The notes under the pieces were generated by a model. That model saw only the letters and a list, made by a program, of their open reading frames with translations, searched no databases and was not told where the DNA came from. Below are positions 11,126 to 24,070 of a stretch of DNA of 64,000 bases, one piece after another (the first letter of the stretch is position 1; each line of letters starts with the position of its first letter). Position numbers and translations under genes: made by a program. Origin of the DNA: Haliotis asinina (lineage: Eukaryota; Mollusca; Gastropoda; Lepetellida; Haliotidae); assembly GCF_037392515.1 (NCBI RefSeq), contig NC_090295.1, positions 20,538,001-20,602,000 on the forward strand. The letters are read 5' to 3'.

Positions 11126-12110
11126 AGCAACCAACCATTTCATCTTTGAACAGTGGCATGCCTCCTGTCAAATGCTCCATGAGGAATATTGTCATTCATT
11201 TATCATTCATTGTGCCATTGTAGTGATCAAGTGTATAATGTATATATATATGTTGTACAACATTTACTTTAAACATGTTAAACAGTGGGAAAATGTTATC
11301 TGTTCCAAAGTATGAATTATTCATGAAAGGTGAAAATTGTAAATTACTTTTGTATTCACTGGTTAACAACCCGTTGTATACGATATATACGAAAATATAA
11401 CTCTGAATGAACAAAGAAGCAGTTATAACCCTTGGTATATATTTAATTAATTTCATATTGTTTGTAACTGATTTTATTGGTAGGAAACCCACTACATGCA
11501 GCAAAAAATGTTTATTGCTTTGAATTACCTAATGATGTATAACAATATGTGCCATATTCGTTTTAATCGCCTAATGATATGTAACTCATTAAATAGAGCA
11601 GTAAATGTTCTATGATCCTGTATGGTTTAATTAATGGTATATAATATATTGCATGTAGCAAACAATGGTATATAATGATATGATCTTATAAATCATACAT
11701 TATGTTGTGCATGCATTAATGTTCATAGTATATAGCTTTTAGATACTGGACAAAAATAGTTAGGGATATATACAAATTTTGAAATTTTGAATAATGATAT
11801 ATGTATTCATTGATACGTTGATAAAATATCAGTCATAAAAATGCCAATGTCCCTAATTGATTTTGTCAAGTGTATTTTGTAATATTTGTGTATACCTCTG
11901 TGGTATAATTATTGTCATATAGCCACTGAAATTCACTGAAATATTTAGAAAAAGTCAGTCCATTTTGTGTGAAACATGACACCACAATGGCCTGCTTTCC
12001 CAGATTGTATGGACCTTGTAAACTTAATAGACAACAGATTAGCATTTAATCCTCTACTACGAGATGGACATATTTAAACACAATGGCTGATGTGCCCTGA
12101 CACAGCGTGC
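11126..12110. other. gene-free, very AT-rich stretch
   Basis: Dominated by TATATA-type runs and recurrent AATGATATAT motifs (11510-11850). No exon or RNA gene is seen. Confidence 0.5.
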
Positions 12111-12400
12111 ATGTAATCTTGACCCTCTTCCATGGTTCTCTCGCTAACAGAGCCTCTTGCATTGTGTAGGGTATGTTTATCCATGCCTTAACCCTTCGCA
12201 CGACCAAATGTTAGGCGTCCCGCCTGACTGGCTATTCTTAATCATTCAGGCTGATAGTCACAGATCCTTGTTTTGCCCCAGAACAGAATTAGCCGTGGCC
12301 AGAGCAGGGAGTCTGTGGTGGATGGAATATAAATTTCGTTCATTTTTCACCCCTTCTGGATGTATAACAATGACGGGAGTGAGATAAGATACTGTGTGTG
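12110..12400. other. compositionally distinct block, possible regulatory DNA
   Basis: A GC-richer island (AGCCGTGGCCAGAGCAGG, CCTTAACCCTTCGCACG) inside AT-rich DNA, with no repeat homology found in the window. A 76-codon frame runs across it without motifs. It may be a conserved non-coding element. Inference only. Confidence 0.25.
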
Positions 12401-13500
12401 GTAAAACCAGTGTGAACCATGAAACAAGGACAACACTCGATGAACTGACTGACTCAACCGCTGTCGCTGGTGGAGTTGGGTAAGTATGTGGTAAAGCCGT
12501 CTGTGTTGCCTATTCCCCAGTTCCTGGTGTTTTTCCTGAGGTATATCATGGCTGGGGTTGTGTATATCAGTGTGAATAGCCCAGCCACCGTGTCAATGCC
12601 AGGCTACAAGGAGATGATTTCTTCCATGTGACCCCGAAGCTCGGTACAGGGTCTGTGTCTACAGCCAACCTATTTCCTAAACAAATGTGGGTCTTTGAAC
12701 CACTGAAGGTGTAGTCCATTTTGTTAAGTGTGGAAGTTGAGTCTCCTGTCTAAATGTATTGATGGCTGGAGTAAATGATGGTGGGAAGAAGAAAGAGGTG
12801 TTGTCAAGGTGACCAGAGTATGTGATACAGGGGAGGGAGTTACATGTGGGTAGGGAAAGTGAAGGAGTGAGTAATGACCTGAAATGTAAAACCATTATTT
12901 TAAAAATTCCTTGTATTTAAAAATAAATATGTAATCTCTGTTGAACTGGGTTTATTTATTGTTTGATGTTTTTAAAAGAAGCATTTAAAATATTTTTTTC
13001 ACAAATGAATATTGGTTGGAAAATACTAATGAATGTTTGGGTCACACACTTGCATGTAAAAATAAAAAAAATTGTTACCTTATGTTCTATGCATCCTCAC
13101 AAGAATGTGTACTTGAGGAATTTAAAATTAACTTCAGCCTCTTTGTCTCCATCACATTGTATCAATGAAAGGATATGTATTTATAGGTAGTGATTTTAAG
13201 GAATGCAATTGAAATGGAGCAGTAAGGGTGATGAAAGAGCTGGAACTCAAATGAGGAAGTCAAGGAGTCCTTGGCGTAACTAATGGTTAAAAGTAGAATG
13301 AAAGGGAGCACTTAGATTCATATACTCCAGAAGCAAGGATCAGGGATTCCACCCCACTTTATTTGTTAATTTGATGTTAAATATAATGAATAATATGTCA
13401 CTGAGGACGATATTGGACAATGATGTTGCAGTAGTTCAAGCTAGCTTTTGACATTTTTAAATTCTTGTCACCAAATACCGTAGTTGCATGGCAGACAAGT
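12400..13500. other. gene-free stretch
   Basis: Unique DNA without supported features; A-rich around 12900-13080. Confidence 0.5.
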
Positions 13501-13504
13501 TATG

Positions 13505-14075
13505 TAAAGGCTGGAGGGACTCATGCATGGCTTGGTGGAGGTAGTGTCAGGTGAAGGGCTGCGTGGAGGTAGGGTCAGGTGTAGGGCAGGGTAGGGGAAG
13601 TGTCACATGTACGGTTAGGAGGTAGGCTCAGGTGTAGGTCTGGGTGGTGGTAGGCTCAGGTGTAGGGTTGGATGGGGCAAGTGTCAGGTGTAGGGCTGCA
13701 TGGAGGTAGTGTCAGTTGTAGGGATGGGTGGAGGTAGTGTCAGGTGTAGGGCTGGGTGGAGGTAGGCTCAGGTGTAGGGTTGGATGGGGCAAGTGTCAGG
13801 TGTAGGGCTGCATGGAGGTAGAGTCAGGTGTAGGGCTGGATGGAGGTAGGGTCAGGTGCAGGGCTAGGTGGAGGATGGGTCAGGTGCAGAGCTGGATGGA
13901 AGAAGGGTAGGTTGCAGGTCTGGGTGGAGGAAGGGTCGGGTGCAGAGCTGGATGGAGGATGTGTTTGGTGTATGGCTGGGCGATGGTAATGTCGGCTGTA
14001 GGACTGGTTGGGGGTAGTGTCAGGTGTAGGGCTGGATGGACTTAATGTCTGGTGTAGAAATGGGTGGAGGTAGGG
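13505..14075. repeat. G-rich minisatellite, 28-29 base unit, about 20 copies
   Basis: The unit is close to GGAGGTAGTGTCAGGTGTAG then GGCTGGGT. Copies vary in the last third and some are exchanged in blocks, a sign of ongoing unequal exchange. The Pro-, Ser- and His-rich minus-strand frame across it is an artefact. Confidence 0.9.
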
Positions 14076-14129
14076 TTGGGTGTAGATGCAGGATGAAAGT
14101 TTGTTTCCTAAAATTTGTTTTTCTTCAAA

Positions 14130-14690
14130 CAATCTGGATGTATTACATTCAATAATGCCAGTGACGATTAATCCATGTTTGTTTCTGATTGGTAAGAAAC
14201 GGACATGCTAGACTAACATGACTGGTATGTAGGTCAGGGTGGTGATTTACATAAGCAATTAATTTCGAGCTGTGTTCATAATGAATTCACTGAGGATGGA
14301 TGTGCTCTTTCACTTAAAAGGTCAGCTTTGAATAGTTAAAGCAGTGTTGAGAGTATTGTTTCGCTCATGCTAGAATGATCCTGATGGTTTTTGCCTGCTC
14401 AGATGTCTTATTGATGATATTTCTCAGAAGAGAACAAAGTCAGCACAAAATGTCAGTGAGTGAATGTTGTTTGGTGCTGTTGTAAGCTGCATTGTTTGTT
14501 CTGGCTAGACAACCATGTGATCAACATCATGAGCAAACATCACTGCTTATGTGGTATAATGACATACTTTGTTCAATCACTGTGCAGCAAATCACAACTT
14601 GGAATTAAATCTTACCTCATTTAAACATATTTTATTCATGAACTTGTTCAAGTCATGAATGGATTGCCCAACAAGCTTCTCAGTGCTAAC
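14130..14690. other. gene-free stretch
   Basis: Unique AT-rich DNA with no supported exon. Confidence 0.5.
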
Positions 14691-14692
14691 TT

Positions 14693-14790
14693 GAGTGAGT
14701 GGGTGTGTATGGTTTAATGCTGCTTATAGCGATATTCCAGCAATATCATGATGGGGAAACATCAGAAATGGCCTTCACATATTCTACCTA
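14693..14790 (-). mobile_element. SINE family 1, 3' part, minus strand
   Basis: On the minus strand the order TGATATTGCTGGAATATCGCTATAAGC, then ACTCAC is seen, with a diverged GGCCATTTCTGATGTTTCCC block upstream. The tRNA-like head is missing. Confidence 0.75.
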
Positions 14791-14799
14791 TGTGGAAAA

Positions 14800-15870
14800 A
14801 ATTTACAACCTTTATCACTTTTGGATTTCCTCCTTGTTTTTCTTTTGTTGTGCTTTATCCATGTTGTCCACTTTACTTGTGCAGAGTTCTCTCCCTTAGA
14901 TATGTAAGGATCTAATCATAGGTTTGAAGCTAGAGTTTTGATGATACTTTTCACTTGTAGGAAATATTTACAGCCTCTATCACATAAGAATTTCCTCCTT
15001 GGTCTAAGGCTGTCCTGATAAAACTGACACCATGTTCAGAGCAGTGTTACACCTCAGTTCACCCTATCAGTTCTGACTCAGCGAGGAAGTTTGATGGTGT
15101 CATGTAACCATCAAAATGTTGCAGCAGTTGTAAAGAAATTCAACGTTGACAATGCAAACACTGATTTTTCACAGCATCAATAAAGGTTTAGGTAACAGAA
15201 TGGAATGGTGTCAAAATCAATGATTTGCCACCTTTCATGATCAGCCAGATTAAACATACATGTCAGGGTGGGGAATTATTAATATTTGAATTGTGTATGT
15301 TCCTAGGTTTAAGTGACATGTCAATGCATGAAACAGTCTGCACTAAATGCCTCAGTGATCAGGTGTGCAGCGCTCTTTGCAGTGATGTGTGCAGGGCTTG
15401 CAGGATGCACTGTGCCCTGAACACTGTGTGCATCCAGCTTTGCACAGTTGATAAATATTACATAATATTTGGTGATTGCTCTTTGTGAATAAATAGAAAG
15501 AGAATTTGGGTCAAGGATTAAACATATTGAGTAACTGCAATTTGGCATCTGCTACCATGGTTTGCACAATGTTTATGGTTCGCTGAGCTGTTTGTTTTGG
15601 TTAAGGGCCTGGTTTTTATTGTATAGATGCTTGTTTGTTTTTTCACTGCTGACCTCAGATAAAGTACATTTGGACTCCTCTGATTTAAATGAGCTGAAGC
15701 CCACATGACCAAAGAACATTAGCAAACATGTAAGAGTTATGTCCCCTGAAGTAGTAAAGATGCCCAGCAACTTTGAATCAAATGATAATTTGGGAGAGGG
15801 TTGTCTTTTGCTTTGTTAGCCAAATATGTCAGTACCCCAACCGTGCATGAAACAGCTGCTCATTCACTCA
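14800..15870. other. gene-free stretch
   Basis: Overlapping small open frames at 15225-15770 on both strands lack splice support or motifs. No gene is called. Confidence 0.45.
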
Positions 15871-15875
15871 CCAAG

Positions 15876-16041
15876 GGTTTGGTGGTGAGGTAGCCAAGTG
15901 GTTAAAGCATTTGCTCGTCACACTGAAGACATGAGTTCGATTCCCCTCATGGGTACAGTGTGTAGAGCCCATTTCTCATGTCCCCTGCTGTGATACTGCA
16001 GCAATATTTGTAACAGTGGTGTAAAAACAGACTCACACTCA
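15876..16041 (+). mobile_element. SINE family 1, near full length
   Basis: Head GGTGGTGAGGTAGCCAAGTGG, B-box AGTTCGATTCCCC, body AGAGCCCATTTCTCATGTCC and a diverged tail ending ACTCACACTCAC. Confidence 0.85.
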
Positions 16042-16433
16042 CGGAGTGAATCATAGGGTTAGTCCAGTGGTGAAGGCATTCACTTTAAATGTTTCAGACC
16101 AGAGTTAGTTCCCAAAGAAGTACTATATGTTTCTTTGTGTTGTGTCTGTGTTATATTTGGAGTATTGTGTGTTCAACATGTGAAATTCTTCTGTAACATC
16201 TCCTTGTATGGAACATTATTCACAGTGCAGTCAAGGTACTCCAAGACAATCAGACACTGGAAACCTTTCTTGAAAATTCAAAAGATTGAAATTTGATGTT
16301 TTGAATACAGCATCTGTATTCTGGTTCCTCTTTCATCAGAAGCCAGTCATCTCTACATCCCTCCCACTTTTCTACACTGCCTACCCATATTCTGGTGCAA
16401 CCTCACTCTGCTTTGTTCCAGCTACACCCAGGA

Positions 16434-16586
16434 TTGGTGGGTAGCATAAGGATTAAAGCATTTGCTCACGACACAGAAACCGCAGGTTTTGATTGGGTAC
16501 GATGTTTGAAGCCAATTTTATATGTCCCTTCCTTTTGTAATACAGCTGGAATATTACTAAAAGTGTGGTGTAAAACAGTACTGTCA
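16434..16586 (+). mobile_element. SINE family 1, diverged
   Basis: GGTGGGTAGCATAAGG head, damaged B-box, and AGCTGGAATATTACTAAAAG tail ending GTAAAACAGTACTGTCACAC. Confidence 0.75.
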
Positions 16587-16738
16587 CACTGAAAATGCCC
16601 AACCCTGCCTCAGCTGCCATACTTTCCCGCAATACCCAACCATGCTCCATCCCTGACCACAGTCCCATCTTATCCTACTCTACCCTCTATCTCTTAGCCT
16701 TATCCACTACCATCTACCTCTCTACCTTTCCTCTCCGA

Positions 16739-16910
16739 GGGGTGGTGGGGTAGCCTAGTCGATGAAGTATTTCTTCATCAGGCTAAAGACTCGGGTTTGA
16801 TATTCCCCACACAGGTACAATCTGTGAAGCCCATGGTGTCCACTGCAGTGATGCTGCTGCAATGTTGCATAAACCTGCATAAACCTACACTCACTCAGTC
16901 ACTCATTCAC
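16739..16910 (+). mobile_element. SINE family 1 with small tail duplication
   Basis: GGTGGTGGGGTAGCCTAGTC head, GTTTGATATTCCCC B-box with insertion, and a tail in which GCATAAACCT is repeated before ACTCACTCAGTCACTCA. Confidence 0.85.
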
Positions 16911-17114
16911 TGACTATTGTTGTCAGCATCTTATTAAGTAAGACTCACTAACTCTACCTTACCTCCCACCTCGTACCTCTACCTTGACAATACTTCCACC
17001 ACAGAATCACTTATGCATACCAATCCCTACTCACACCTGCTTAGACTACAACTAGTCTCTAAATGAACATATTGTACTGAAATCAGTTCATAGTAAAAAA
17101 AAAAAATAATTTAA

Positions 17115-17220
17115 TGAAATGGGGCCCTGAGACTTTCTTCATTTTCAGAAGCTAAGGAAATTACCACATTTTCTAAACATGGGCTTCTTGGATATATTCG
17201 CTTCAGGGTCTGCACAACAG
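17115..17220 (+). repeat. dispersed repeat, partner of 1985-2095
   Basis: Begins AATGAAATGGGGCCCTGAG and ends TTCGCTTCAGGGTCTGCAC. It is the inverted match of the copy 15 kb to the left. Confidence 0.6.
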
Positions 17221-18400
17221 ACTGACACCTACCCTTACCACACTCACATGAGACCCCATCCTACCCCACCCCGGCTTCATGTTTCTACTTCACCTTCCTC
17301 CTAACACATTCACACCTGCCACCTTGCCTTCCCACCCCTCCCTAAGTGCTGGCAATATCAGCTGTTTCCCCAGATAAAGGGAGACAGGTGTGTGCTCGTC
17401 AGGCTTTGTTCTGTCCAGGTAGGCAGATAATAATAATAATCTTAGGCTGAGGTGACATGCCAGGTAACAGGCCAAATTGGGTTTATTCTCTGCCTGGGAT
17501 AATTAGAACATTATTAAAAACAGTGATTGCACAATTTGACTCCATATGGGCAAACAATAGCAGTAAGTTAAACAAGATGCTGATAGCAGAGATGTATGGG
17601 TGATCCATATGCCCTAGGCAAGCAAACAAGGAAATACTAGGGATGCCATGATACAGTGATGCTTTTAAAACTGCATCGATATTTAGGTATGAGCATATCG
17701 GTTTAAATATGTTTATGTGTCAGATACATTTTGCAGTTGTATCAGGTTTTATTATGTTGAGAGTTAAAAATGATTAGTTTCCAGGCACAAAGATGGGAAA
17801 TTAGAACTTGTTAATCTCTGAGAATATAAAGGTTTATCCTTTCATGGAAAATTATAAATTATGGAATATTAATGTTCAAAATGTAACTAAATTTATGCAA
17901 TGATGCCACAAAAGTAGATATTGTGATAGGAATCAAATCATGACATGGTATGATGATAGATATCCCTTCGTGAAACTTACATATAATCACATCCCTGGAA
18001 AATATTGTTATCATCAGTTTATTTTTAAACCTCTTATTTCCTAAATTTGTATAGTTAAATAAATTAGAGCATCTGATTCAGTGCATTACATAATACGAAG
18101 CATTGGTTTAAATAGATTAATTTGCAAAAGTTGAAGCAGATTGGTGAACAAGCTGTATGTTGCTTATCTAAATACCGCTCTGGGATATTAATAAGGTATA
18201 AGTGTAACAATTATGAGACATTAAAGTCTCTTTCATAAAATGGTTATTAGAAAGTAATATTTACTCTCTGAGTACATAAAATCAGATATAACTATAACAG
18301 ATTGAATAGGGAAGTATTTAAGTCCGGTTTACTGAAACTTGCCAGAGATGTTGTGTTGGATATCAGTATCTCAACATAACTACATAAATCCCTGAGTCAG
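17221..18400. other. gene-free stretch
   Basis: AT-rich from 17640 on. A 61-codon minus frame at 17290-17475 is unsupported. Confidence 0.5.
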
Positions 18401-18404
18401 TGAT

Positions 18405-18505
18405 ATATGCAGGTTTGCATGGAGGCAAAGCTCTTGGATGCATTCATATGGAGACAAAGCTCTAGGATGCATTTGTGTGGAGATAAAACCCTGTGATGCA
18501 TTTGC
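18405..18505. repeat. three-copy 34-base tandem repeat
   Basis: Three units of the form GGATGCATT, TGGAG, CAAAGCTCT follow each other with a few substitutions, ending in a GCATTTGCTTTGCATC run. Confidence 0.65.
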
Positions 18506-19135
18506 TTTGCATCATTTACGTCTCAAAAGATGTCAAAGAACATATTGTTTTTATGTGAGTACTTATACGACAACAAAATGGGATATTATTGGAAAATAAT
18601 TTTATTTATTTAAATGCTGGAGAAAATTATTGTAAGAAAATGATTTAAAGTTTTACTCAAAAGATATAATTGGAATGAGTCGTGAAAAGCAGTGGAAATA
18701 TGTATTATTTGGTTTGAAGGTGAATTTGATGAAAGTAAACAGTTGTGAACAGAAGCAAGTAAAATAGGGATTGTATGAACGAAGTGGATTGAAGAATTTA
18801 TGCTTTGGAAGGACCTTTAACTGACTGGCTGATCCAGACATTGACCTGTGTTGTAATTATGATTCAAGTCCAAGGCCAGCCTTATATTGGTACTTGCTTC
18901 ATGGAATTTGATGACTTGTTAGGTGAATAGGCTTATGGAAAAAATTGGAAAGGTCAGTCCATACTCAATAATCATTTTGAGATGTTATTTGTGTTCTCAC
19001 CATAATTTGCCCTTGACAATTTTTAGATCAAGAAGGAATAAAATTGTTAAGAACAATGCAAGTCAGACTTTTGATTGTTTACGTAAATTTTGCTTCAGAC
19101 TAGAGGAAGTGATAACAAGAATGACATTTGAGATG

Positions 19136-19196
19136 ACTCACTCACTCACTCACTCACTCACTCACTCACTCACTCACTCACTCACTCACTCACTCA
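19136..19196. repeat. (CTCA)15 microsatellite
   Basis: An uninterrupted ACTC tetranucleotide array of about 61 bases without a recognisable SINE body in front of it. Confidence 0.95.
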
Positions 19197-19199
19197 AAT

Positions 19200-20200
19200 A
19201 TTGTTGTGTTAACACACACATAACATTGTGAGCTATTCAGTCTGAATCAGTCCTTGCGCTATGATTGCTTTTTAAGAACAGGACCTGCCTGAAGTAAACA
19301 GCTGGATGTGTTTTAGTAGTTTACTGTCTACTGTGACAGGTGACCCATCCACCCAGATCCAATCCCCTTTCCATCGACCAATGCTGAATATGTGTCATTT
19401 TAAAAGAAACAATAATTCCTTCTAAATTGACAAAACTTGAGGAAATCTGCACATGCTTCACTTAAGGCTTTAGCACTGCAGAAATGGCTACACGAAAGGC
19501 AAAATTATGTGGTTAAGGAACTGTGTGACAGACCTGTGTAGACCTCGTAGCTGAGGCAGCAGTTTCTACATTGTCCAATGTGGGTGTAATGACTGACCGA
19601 CTCGACTGAAGCAGGTGCCATTTCTACATGGCCAGGTTTGTCAGCTGGTTGGAGCTGATTGATCTCAATTAGTGGTGCTAGAACACCTTTGTCCTGGGGG
19701 ACTGACCTTCTTCCATGCATGATGGTCTTGTGTTAGCTGATTAGAGAACACAGGTTAAGTTGAATTAAGCCTGTGCCCATCTTGGTGAGTGTTGACTTCA
19801 TTCAGCAGACCACAAAATGGAGGATTTATGTAAAACAGTAGGAAGAAGTACAAAAACCCATGTCCAGCTTGGAGCAAAGAAGGAGAGGGCTGACCTCAAA
19901 TTGGAGGCCTCAAAATTGAGGTATTAAGGTAAAAGTGAAAACATTGACAGTTTTCAAAGGCACATTTCCCCCTCTGTCATCTGATCATCTTTTTGAATGG
20001 AGACATTTGTACTTTTTATCGAGGAAGCGGTCCAGCATTAATTTCGCACTCTTATTCATTCACCTGAAAGTTTTCTATCTTTCATTTTGTGCTTTGTCAT
20101 GTCATCTTCTAACATGGAAATAATTGTAAAATAGGTACTGAGTTAAGACACAGAATTTATTGGCTGTTGATTATCGGTGTCCATCTTTAAATAGTCCACC
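19200..20200. other. gene-free stretch
   Basis: Unique DNA. Small open frames at 19505-19720 and 19935-20123 have no support. Confidence 0.5.
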
Positions 20201-20202
20201 CT

Positions 20203-20295
20203 AGAGCTAGTTGTACAACAAATAGGGTCTATTACCCTGGAGGTAGTTGTACAACAAATAGGGTTCATTATCCTGAAGCAAGTTGAACAACAAAT
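20203..20295. repeat. three-copy 44-base tandem repeat
   Basis: The phrase AGTTGTACAACAAATAGGGT recurs twice, then a diverged third copy (AGTTGAACAACAAATGGC), with CCTGGAG or CCTGAAG between. Confidence 0.65.
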
Positions 20296-20622
20296 GGCAC
20301 CTGATACAGGAAGCTAGTGGTCAGATACACACAAAAACTGCTTAATTTGCAGGGAGTGGGTTTATCACTCATGTTGAATGTGATTAAGTGGTGAGAGATC
20401 CCCAACAAAGAGAGGACTTGATTTAATGATGTAAGTGGACTTTGGCCATAATAGATAACACAGAGAGGAGGAGGGAACAATGAGAGGGGACCGTTAAGTG
20501 CTAACGAGAGTGGACAAGGCCAGGTGTAGGGGACGCGCTTGACTGAGCAGGAAGAAAGACAGGTGCCCTTTGGTGTAAGAAGGGCGCCTTGAAGTCAAGA
20601 GGGAACACTTGAGGCAAGCAGA

Positions 20623-20644
20623 GGGGGGTGGGGGCGGGGGTGGG
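20623..20644 (+). other. potential G-quadruplex
   Basis: Four runs of three to six G are separated by single-base loops (T, C, T), inside a longer G-rich strand that continues to about 20672. The loop geometry is that of very stable intramolecular quadruplexes. No adjacent gene start is known. Confidence 0.6.
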
Positions 20645-20999
20645 AGTGGGAGAGGGGAGGAGAAAAGGGGTAGACAGGATGGGAAGGGAGTTCAGGGCCT
20701 GGTGAAGGGGTGGGGTCATTTTGTTAAGTGGGGTTAGTGTTCCTTGAAGATTTGGGGATAGGTATGATTACAACGTGATGGGTAATGTTTGTGTTGAGAT
20801 GGATGAAGTGTTGTTTCAGGTTGAATTATTAATTGTGTTTCTTTGGGTTTGTATGCATACATGTATCAAATGTTATTTGTTTTTTTCCTGTGAATGTTTT
20901 TAATGCTCTCTGTGTGTTTTGCCATTAATAGCTGCAAAATTGCTTTACGGCATAAACACACTCGTTCACTCACACTTGTGTTGAAAATGTAAGAAACTT

Positions 21000-21165
21000 G
21001 GGTTGGTTGCATAGCCAAGTGGAAAAAGCATTCGATCTTCACACCGAAGACCAGGGTCAATTCCCCACATGGGTACAGTGTGTGAAGCCCATTTCTGGTT
21101 TCCCTGGCCATGATATTGCTGGAATATTGGTAAAAGTGGAGTAAAACCTAATTAACTCACTCACT
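21000..21165 (+). mobile_element. SINE family 1, near full length
   Basis: GGTTGGTTGCATAGCCAAGTGG head, GTCAATTCCCCACATGGG B-box region, GTGAAGCCCATTTCTGG body and GATATTGCTGGAATATTGG tail. A stray tail fragment lies just before it (20930-20972). Confidence 0.88.
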
Positions 21166-21169
21166 GTAA

Positions 21170-23125
21170 CAAATTTCTCTCTTTTGTCATTGCCACTTGC
21201 TTCCCATTTTTAGTCAAAACATGAATGTAAACTAGTTACAATGAACTGAAGATTGTGATCTCTTCGCATTTGTTTTACATACTGTATATTAAAACATATT
21301 TAGGCAGAACTCAAGAATTAAAAAGTCAGCTGTCATAAAGATATACTGGGTACATCGATTATGGCTTTGTTCGCGGATTTTTTTAACCGAAAGTTGAATG
21401 TTTTCATTCCGATCATAGCAATGTACAGGGAAAAATCAAAACCCTCTGTACAGTTTAGAATCTGTTGAATTTCTCGTTTAAGTCTAATTAGCATTGTAGT
21501 TGCTTTGGTTTGGGATGCATTTGTGTTTGGCTGTGAATTTGTTTCTCGTTAATATTTGATAATCATTTCATAATTGGCTGTGAGACAAGACTCAAGAACC
21601 TCTCCAGGATTCATGTTGTAACATTATCGGTTGCCCGTGTTGAAACAGGGAGAACTGAATCATTTAAAAAATGACATAGGAGTCATTGGAAGACAGAGCC
21701 ATCCTGTGTGTATGGTGGTCACACAATAGCAACTGTCGAAGGTGTTGGAAATCAATAGTGAGACATAAAGCAAGAATCTATCTCGATGTTTTGTAGATAA
21801 AGACAATTGTAAAATATGCAGTGCCAATGATTACAAAACAATATAGCCAGCATTGTTCAGGTGCGACAATTATTGCATTTCTGTAGTGGGCAGATCAATT
21901 ATTTCGTCCGTTAGGAAGCAGAGTCTTTTCGAGGTCAGCGAAGTGAAACTGCGAACTCAGTCTATGTTAAAACAAGTCTGTTTGCACAGTCGTTCAACAG
22001 AGGATGCCTTGCTCAGTGTATTTTCGTTTACGTGGAAACAAGAAAAAGCTTTGTTTGTCTAGTGGGCCAAAACAAATGGGGGAATCGCACATCCTTGCCC
22101 ATTCACACTTGAGCGATTGTGCGATTTTCTGCCATTGTCAAAGGAAGTATGTAGAATCTAGGATAGGTTTATGATTCTATGGGCGTACAGTGATTGCAAC
22201 CCGTGGTTTAATCTCAGCTGAGTCACCGTACAGTTTATCACAATTTGGAATGTAAGTACATGGCAATTTTCTATGTCAAATTTACAGCTGAATATCCTGG
22301 AATAGAAATTATTGTAAATGAATTTCCCTGTAGATTTGAATCAGTGACAGTAAATTGTCTGAAAATAAATTTTCACGTTGACATTTCTTGAAACAGTTGT
22401 CTCCCTTTCCGATTAGGTGGTACTGGTGTATTGAAGCACGATCATTACTTTCTCAAGCTATCAGCTTACGTCTGGACGTTTACCATTATATGTGTCATCA
22501 TCTTTATTCCTCTGTGCATAATATGTGAACAGGTAGTACTAGCTTGTGTTCGGGCTGTACATCCAGCGACATCTCAAAATCAATAAACTGGGATGGAGAG
22601 TTTGTCATTAGGTAGGTAGTGTTACCTGCTTTGATAATCTCCAGGCATATTCACTGTGGCTGAAACACGTAAAAATGTCGAGGAAATCGTTAAGCAGAGA
22701 AAGCATTAACCTCCATTAATTATGATTGGTGTGAAAAGGATGCTGCCAGAGTTTATCATGGACACTAAAGCGAGTACAATGCAAATGTGCAGTTAGTAGT
22801 TGTGTTGATCAGAATGTTTAAGAAATACCTTTTCTTTGGACAGTGATGCTGAAATGTGATATGTTTGAATAGCGGTTTACAAACTGATGAATGATAAGAG
22901 CGATATCATTTATGGATGACAGGGTCATAATATACCAAACAAGTTGTCATCTGTTGTATCATATCTTCCTTTTGATGGTGAGATGCTATCAGTCATTTAC
23001 TGATTTACTTGATCAATTGAAATATTTTTGTGAAAGACTGAATTGTTTGGAAGTTGATGACTCTGAATGACCATTCTGTGTGCACATTCATATCAAGGTA
23101 TCAGGACTCAACCTATTTTTGATGT
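21170..23125. other. gene-free stretch
   Basis: Mostly AT-rich. 21850-22260 is richer in CpG (GAGCGATTGTGCGATT, AACCCGTGGTTTAATC) and might be regulatory. A 69-codon frame at 21853 has no support. Confidence 0.45.
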
Positions 23126-23130
23126 TGCAT

Positions 23131-23208
23131 GTGTGAGGTTCGATTTTGGTGTCCAATGATATTGCTGGAATATTGCTAAAAGCAGCTTAAAATTAAACTC
23201 ACTCATCA
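23131..23208 (+). mobile_element. SINE family 1, 3' fragment
   Basis: GGTTCGATT joined directly to TTGGTGTCCAATGATATTGC, then GGAATATTGCTAAAAGCAGC and AATTAAACTCACTCA. The body is internally deleted. Confidence 0.75.
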
Positions 23209-23209
23209 A

Positions 23210-24068
23210 GACCTGCTCCGAAGTCATTTTCTGGCCCAGTTTGTGCAGCAAATATTGGAAAAAATGCCCTGTTGGAATTCATTTTTCTATTGTTACAACT
23301 TGTGTAAGATCATTGCAAAGGTAACTTGGCTTTCACTGGTAACAGGGTCAAGCAGAAGTGGCTTAACTAAAGTGTTCATTACCTTTAGGTTTTTTAAAAT
23401 GTGAACTTTTTAGAATTTTCTCTGTATTGATCTCTCAGGGCAAGTAAATGTTTGATGAATTATTTCTTGTCATAAGTTAGACATATCATTGTATATAAGA
23501 TTATGAATGTTTGAAGTATGAATAAAACAAACTGATGTCTCTTATGAAAACATCTGTGTTTCGCTATTAATCACATTTTTATGAAACCAGTGAAGGATTC
23601 TTGTCTTATGAATGAAGTATGTTTTTGCACAGTGTTCAGGCATCTTACAAATGACACCAAAAAGGGGCTTCAGCTTGCCCAAAAACTTTAATAGAATTGT
23701 GTTCTGCACACAGGCTTAGTTCCCTGACTTTTAAATGATCTTAAATGTTCATCTTATTTGAAAAGGCCAGGGATTTGCCAACCATTGTTAAAACTGCTGT
23801 TGAGTATATTTCAGTGATGTGTTTTCTTTTCTTGTGTCAGATGATTTTCTATAACTTGATCAGATATAAAACATATATTTAGACATAATTTTCATGAGAA
23901 TGTTCTCAGATCTATATGTGACCCCTCTGATAAGGAAATAAATTTGCTATGTCCTTTTTAATCCATTTGACAGCTGTCTTGGATCTTAATTGTGATCATT
24001 GCTGTGAAAATTCTGGCTCAGTCATGTAACAAAAATATTCATGTGACATGTGATCATGTCCAGTCAAT
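23210..24068. other. gene-free stretch
   Basis: AT-rich unique DNA without recognisable features. Confidence 0.5.
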
Positions 24069-24070
24069 TT

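Noticed and set aside
13824-14132. A 102-residue Pro/Ser-rich minus-strand frame
   Set aside because: Translation of the G-rich minisatellite; the peptide merely repeats the DNA unit.
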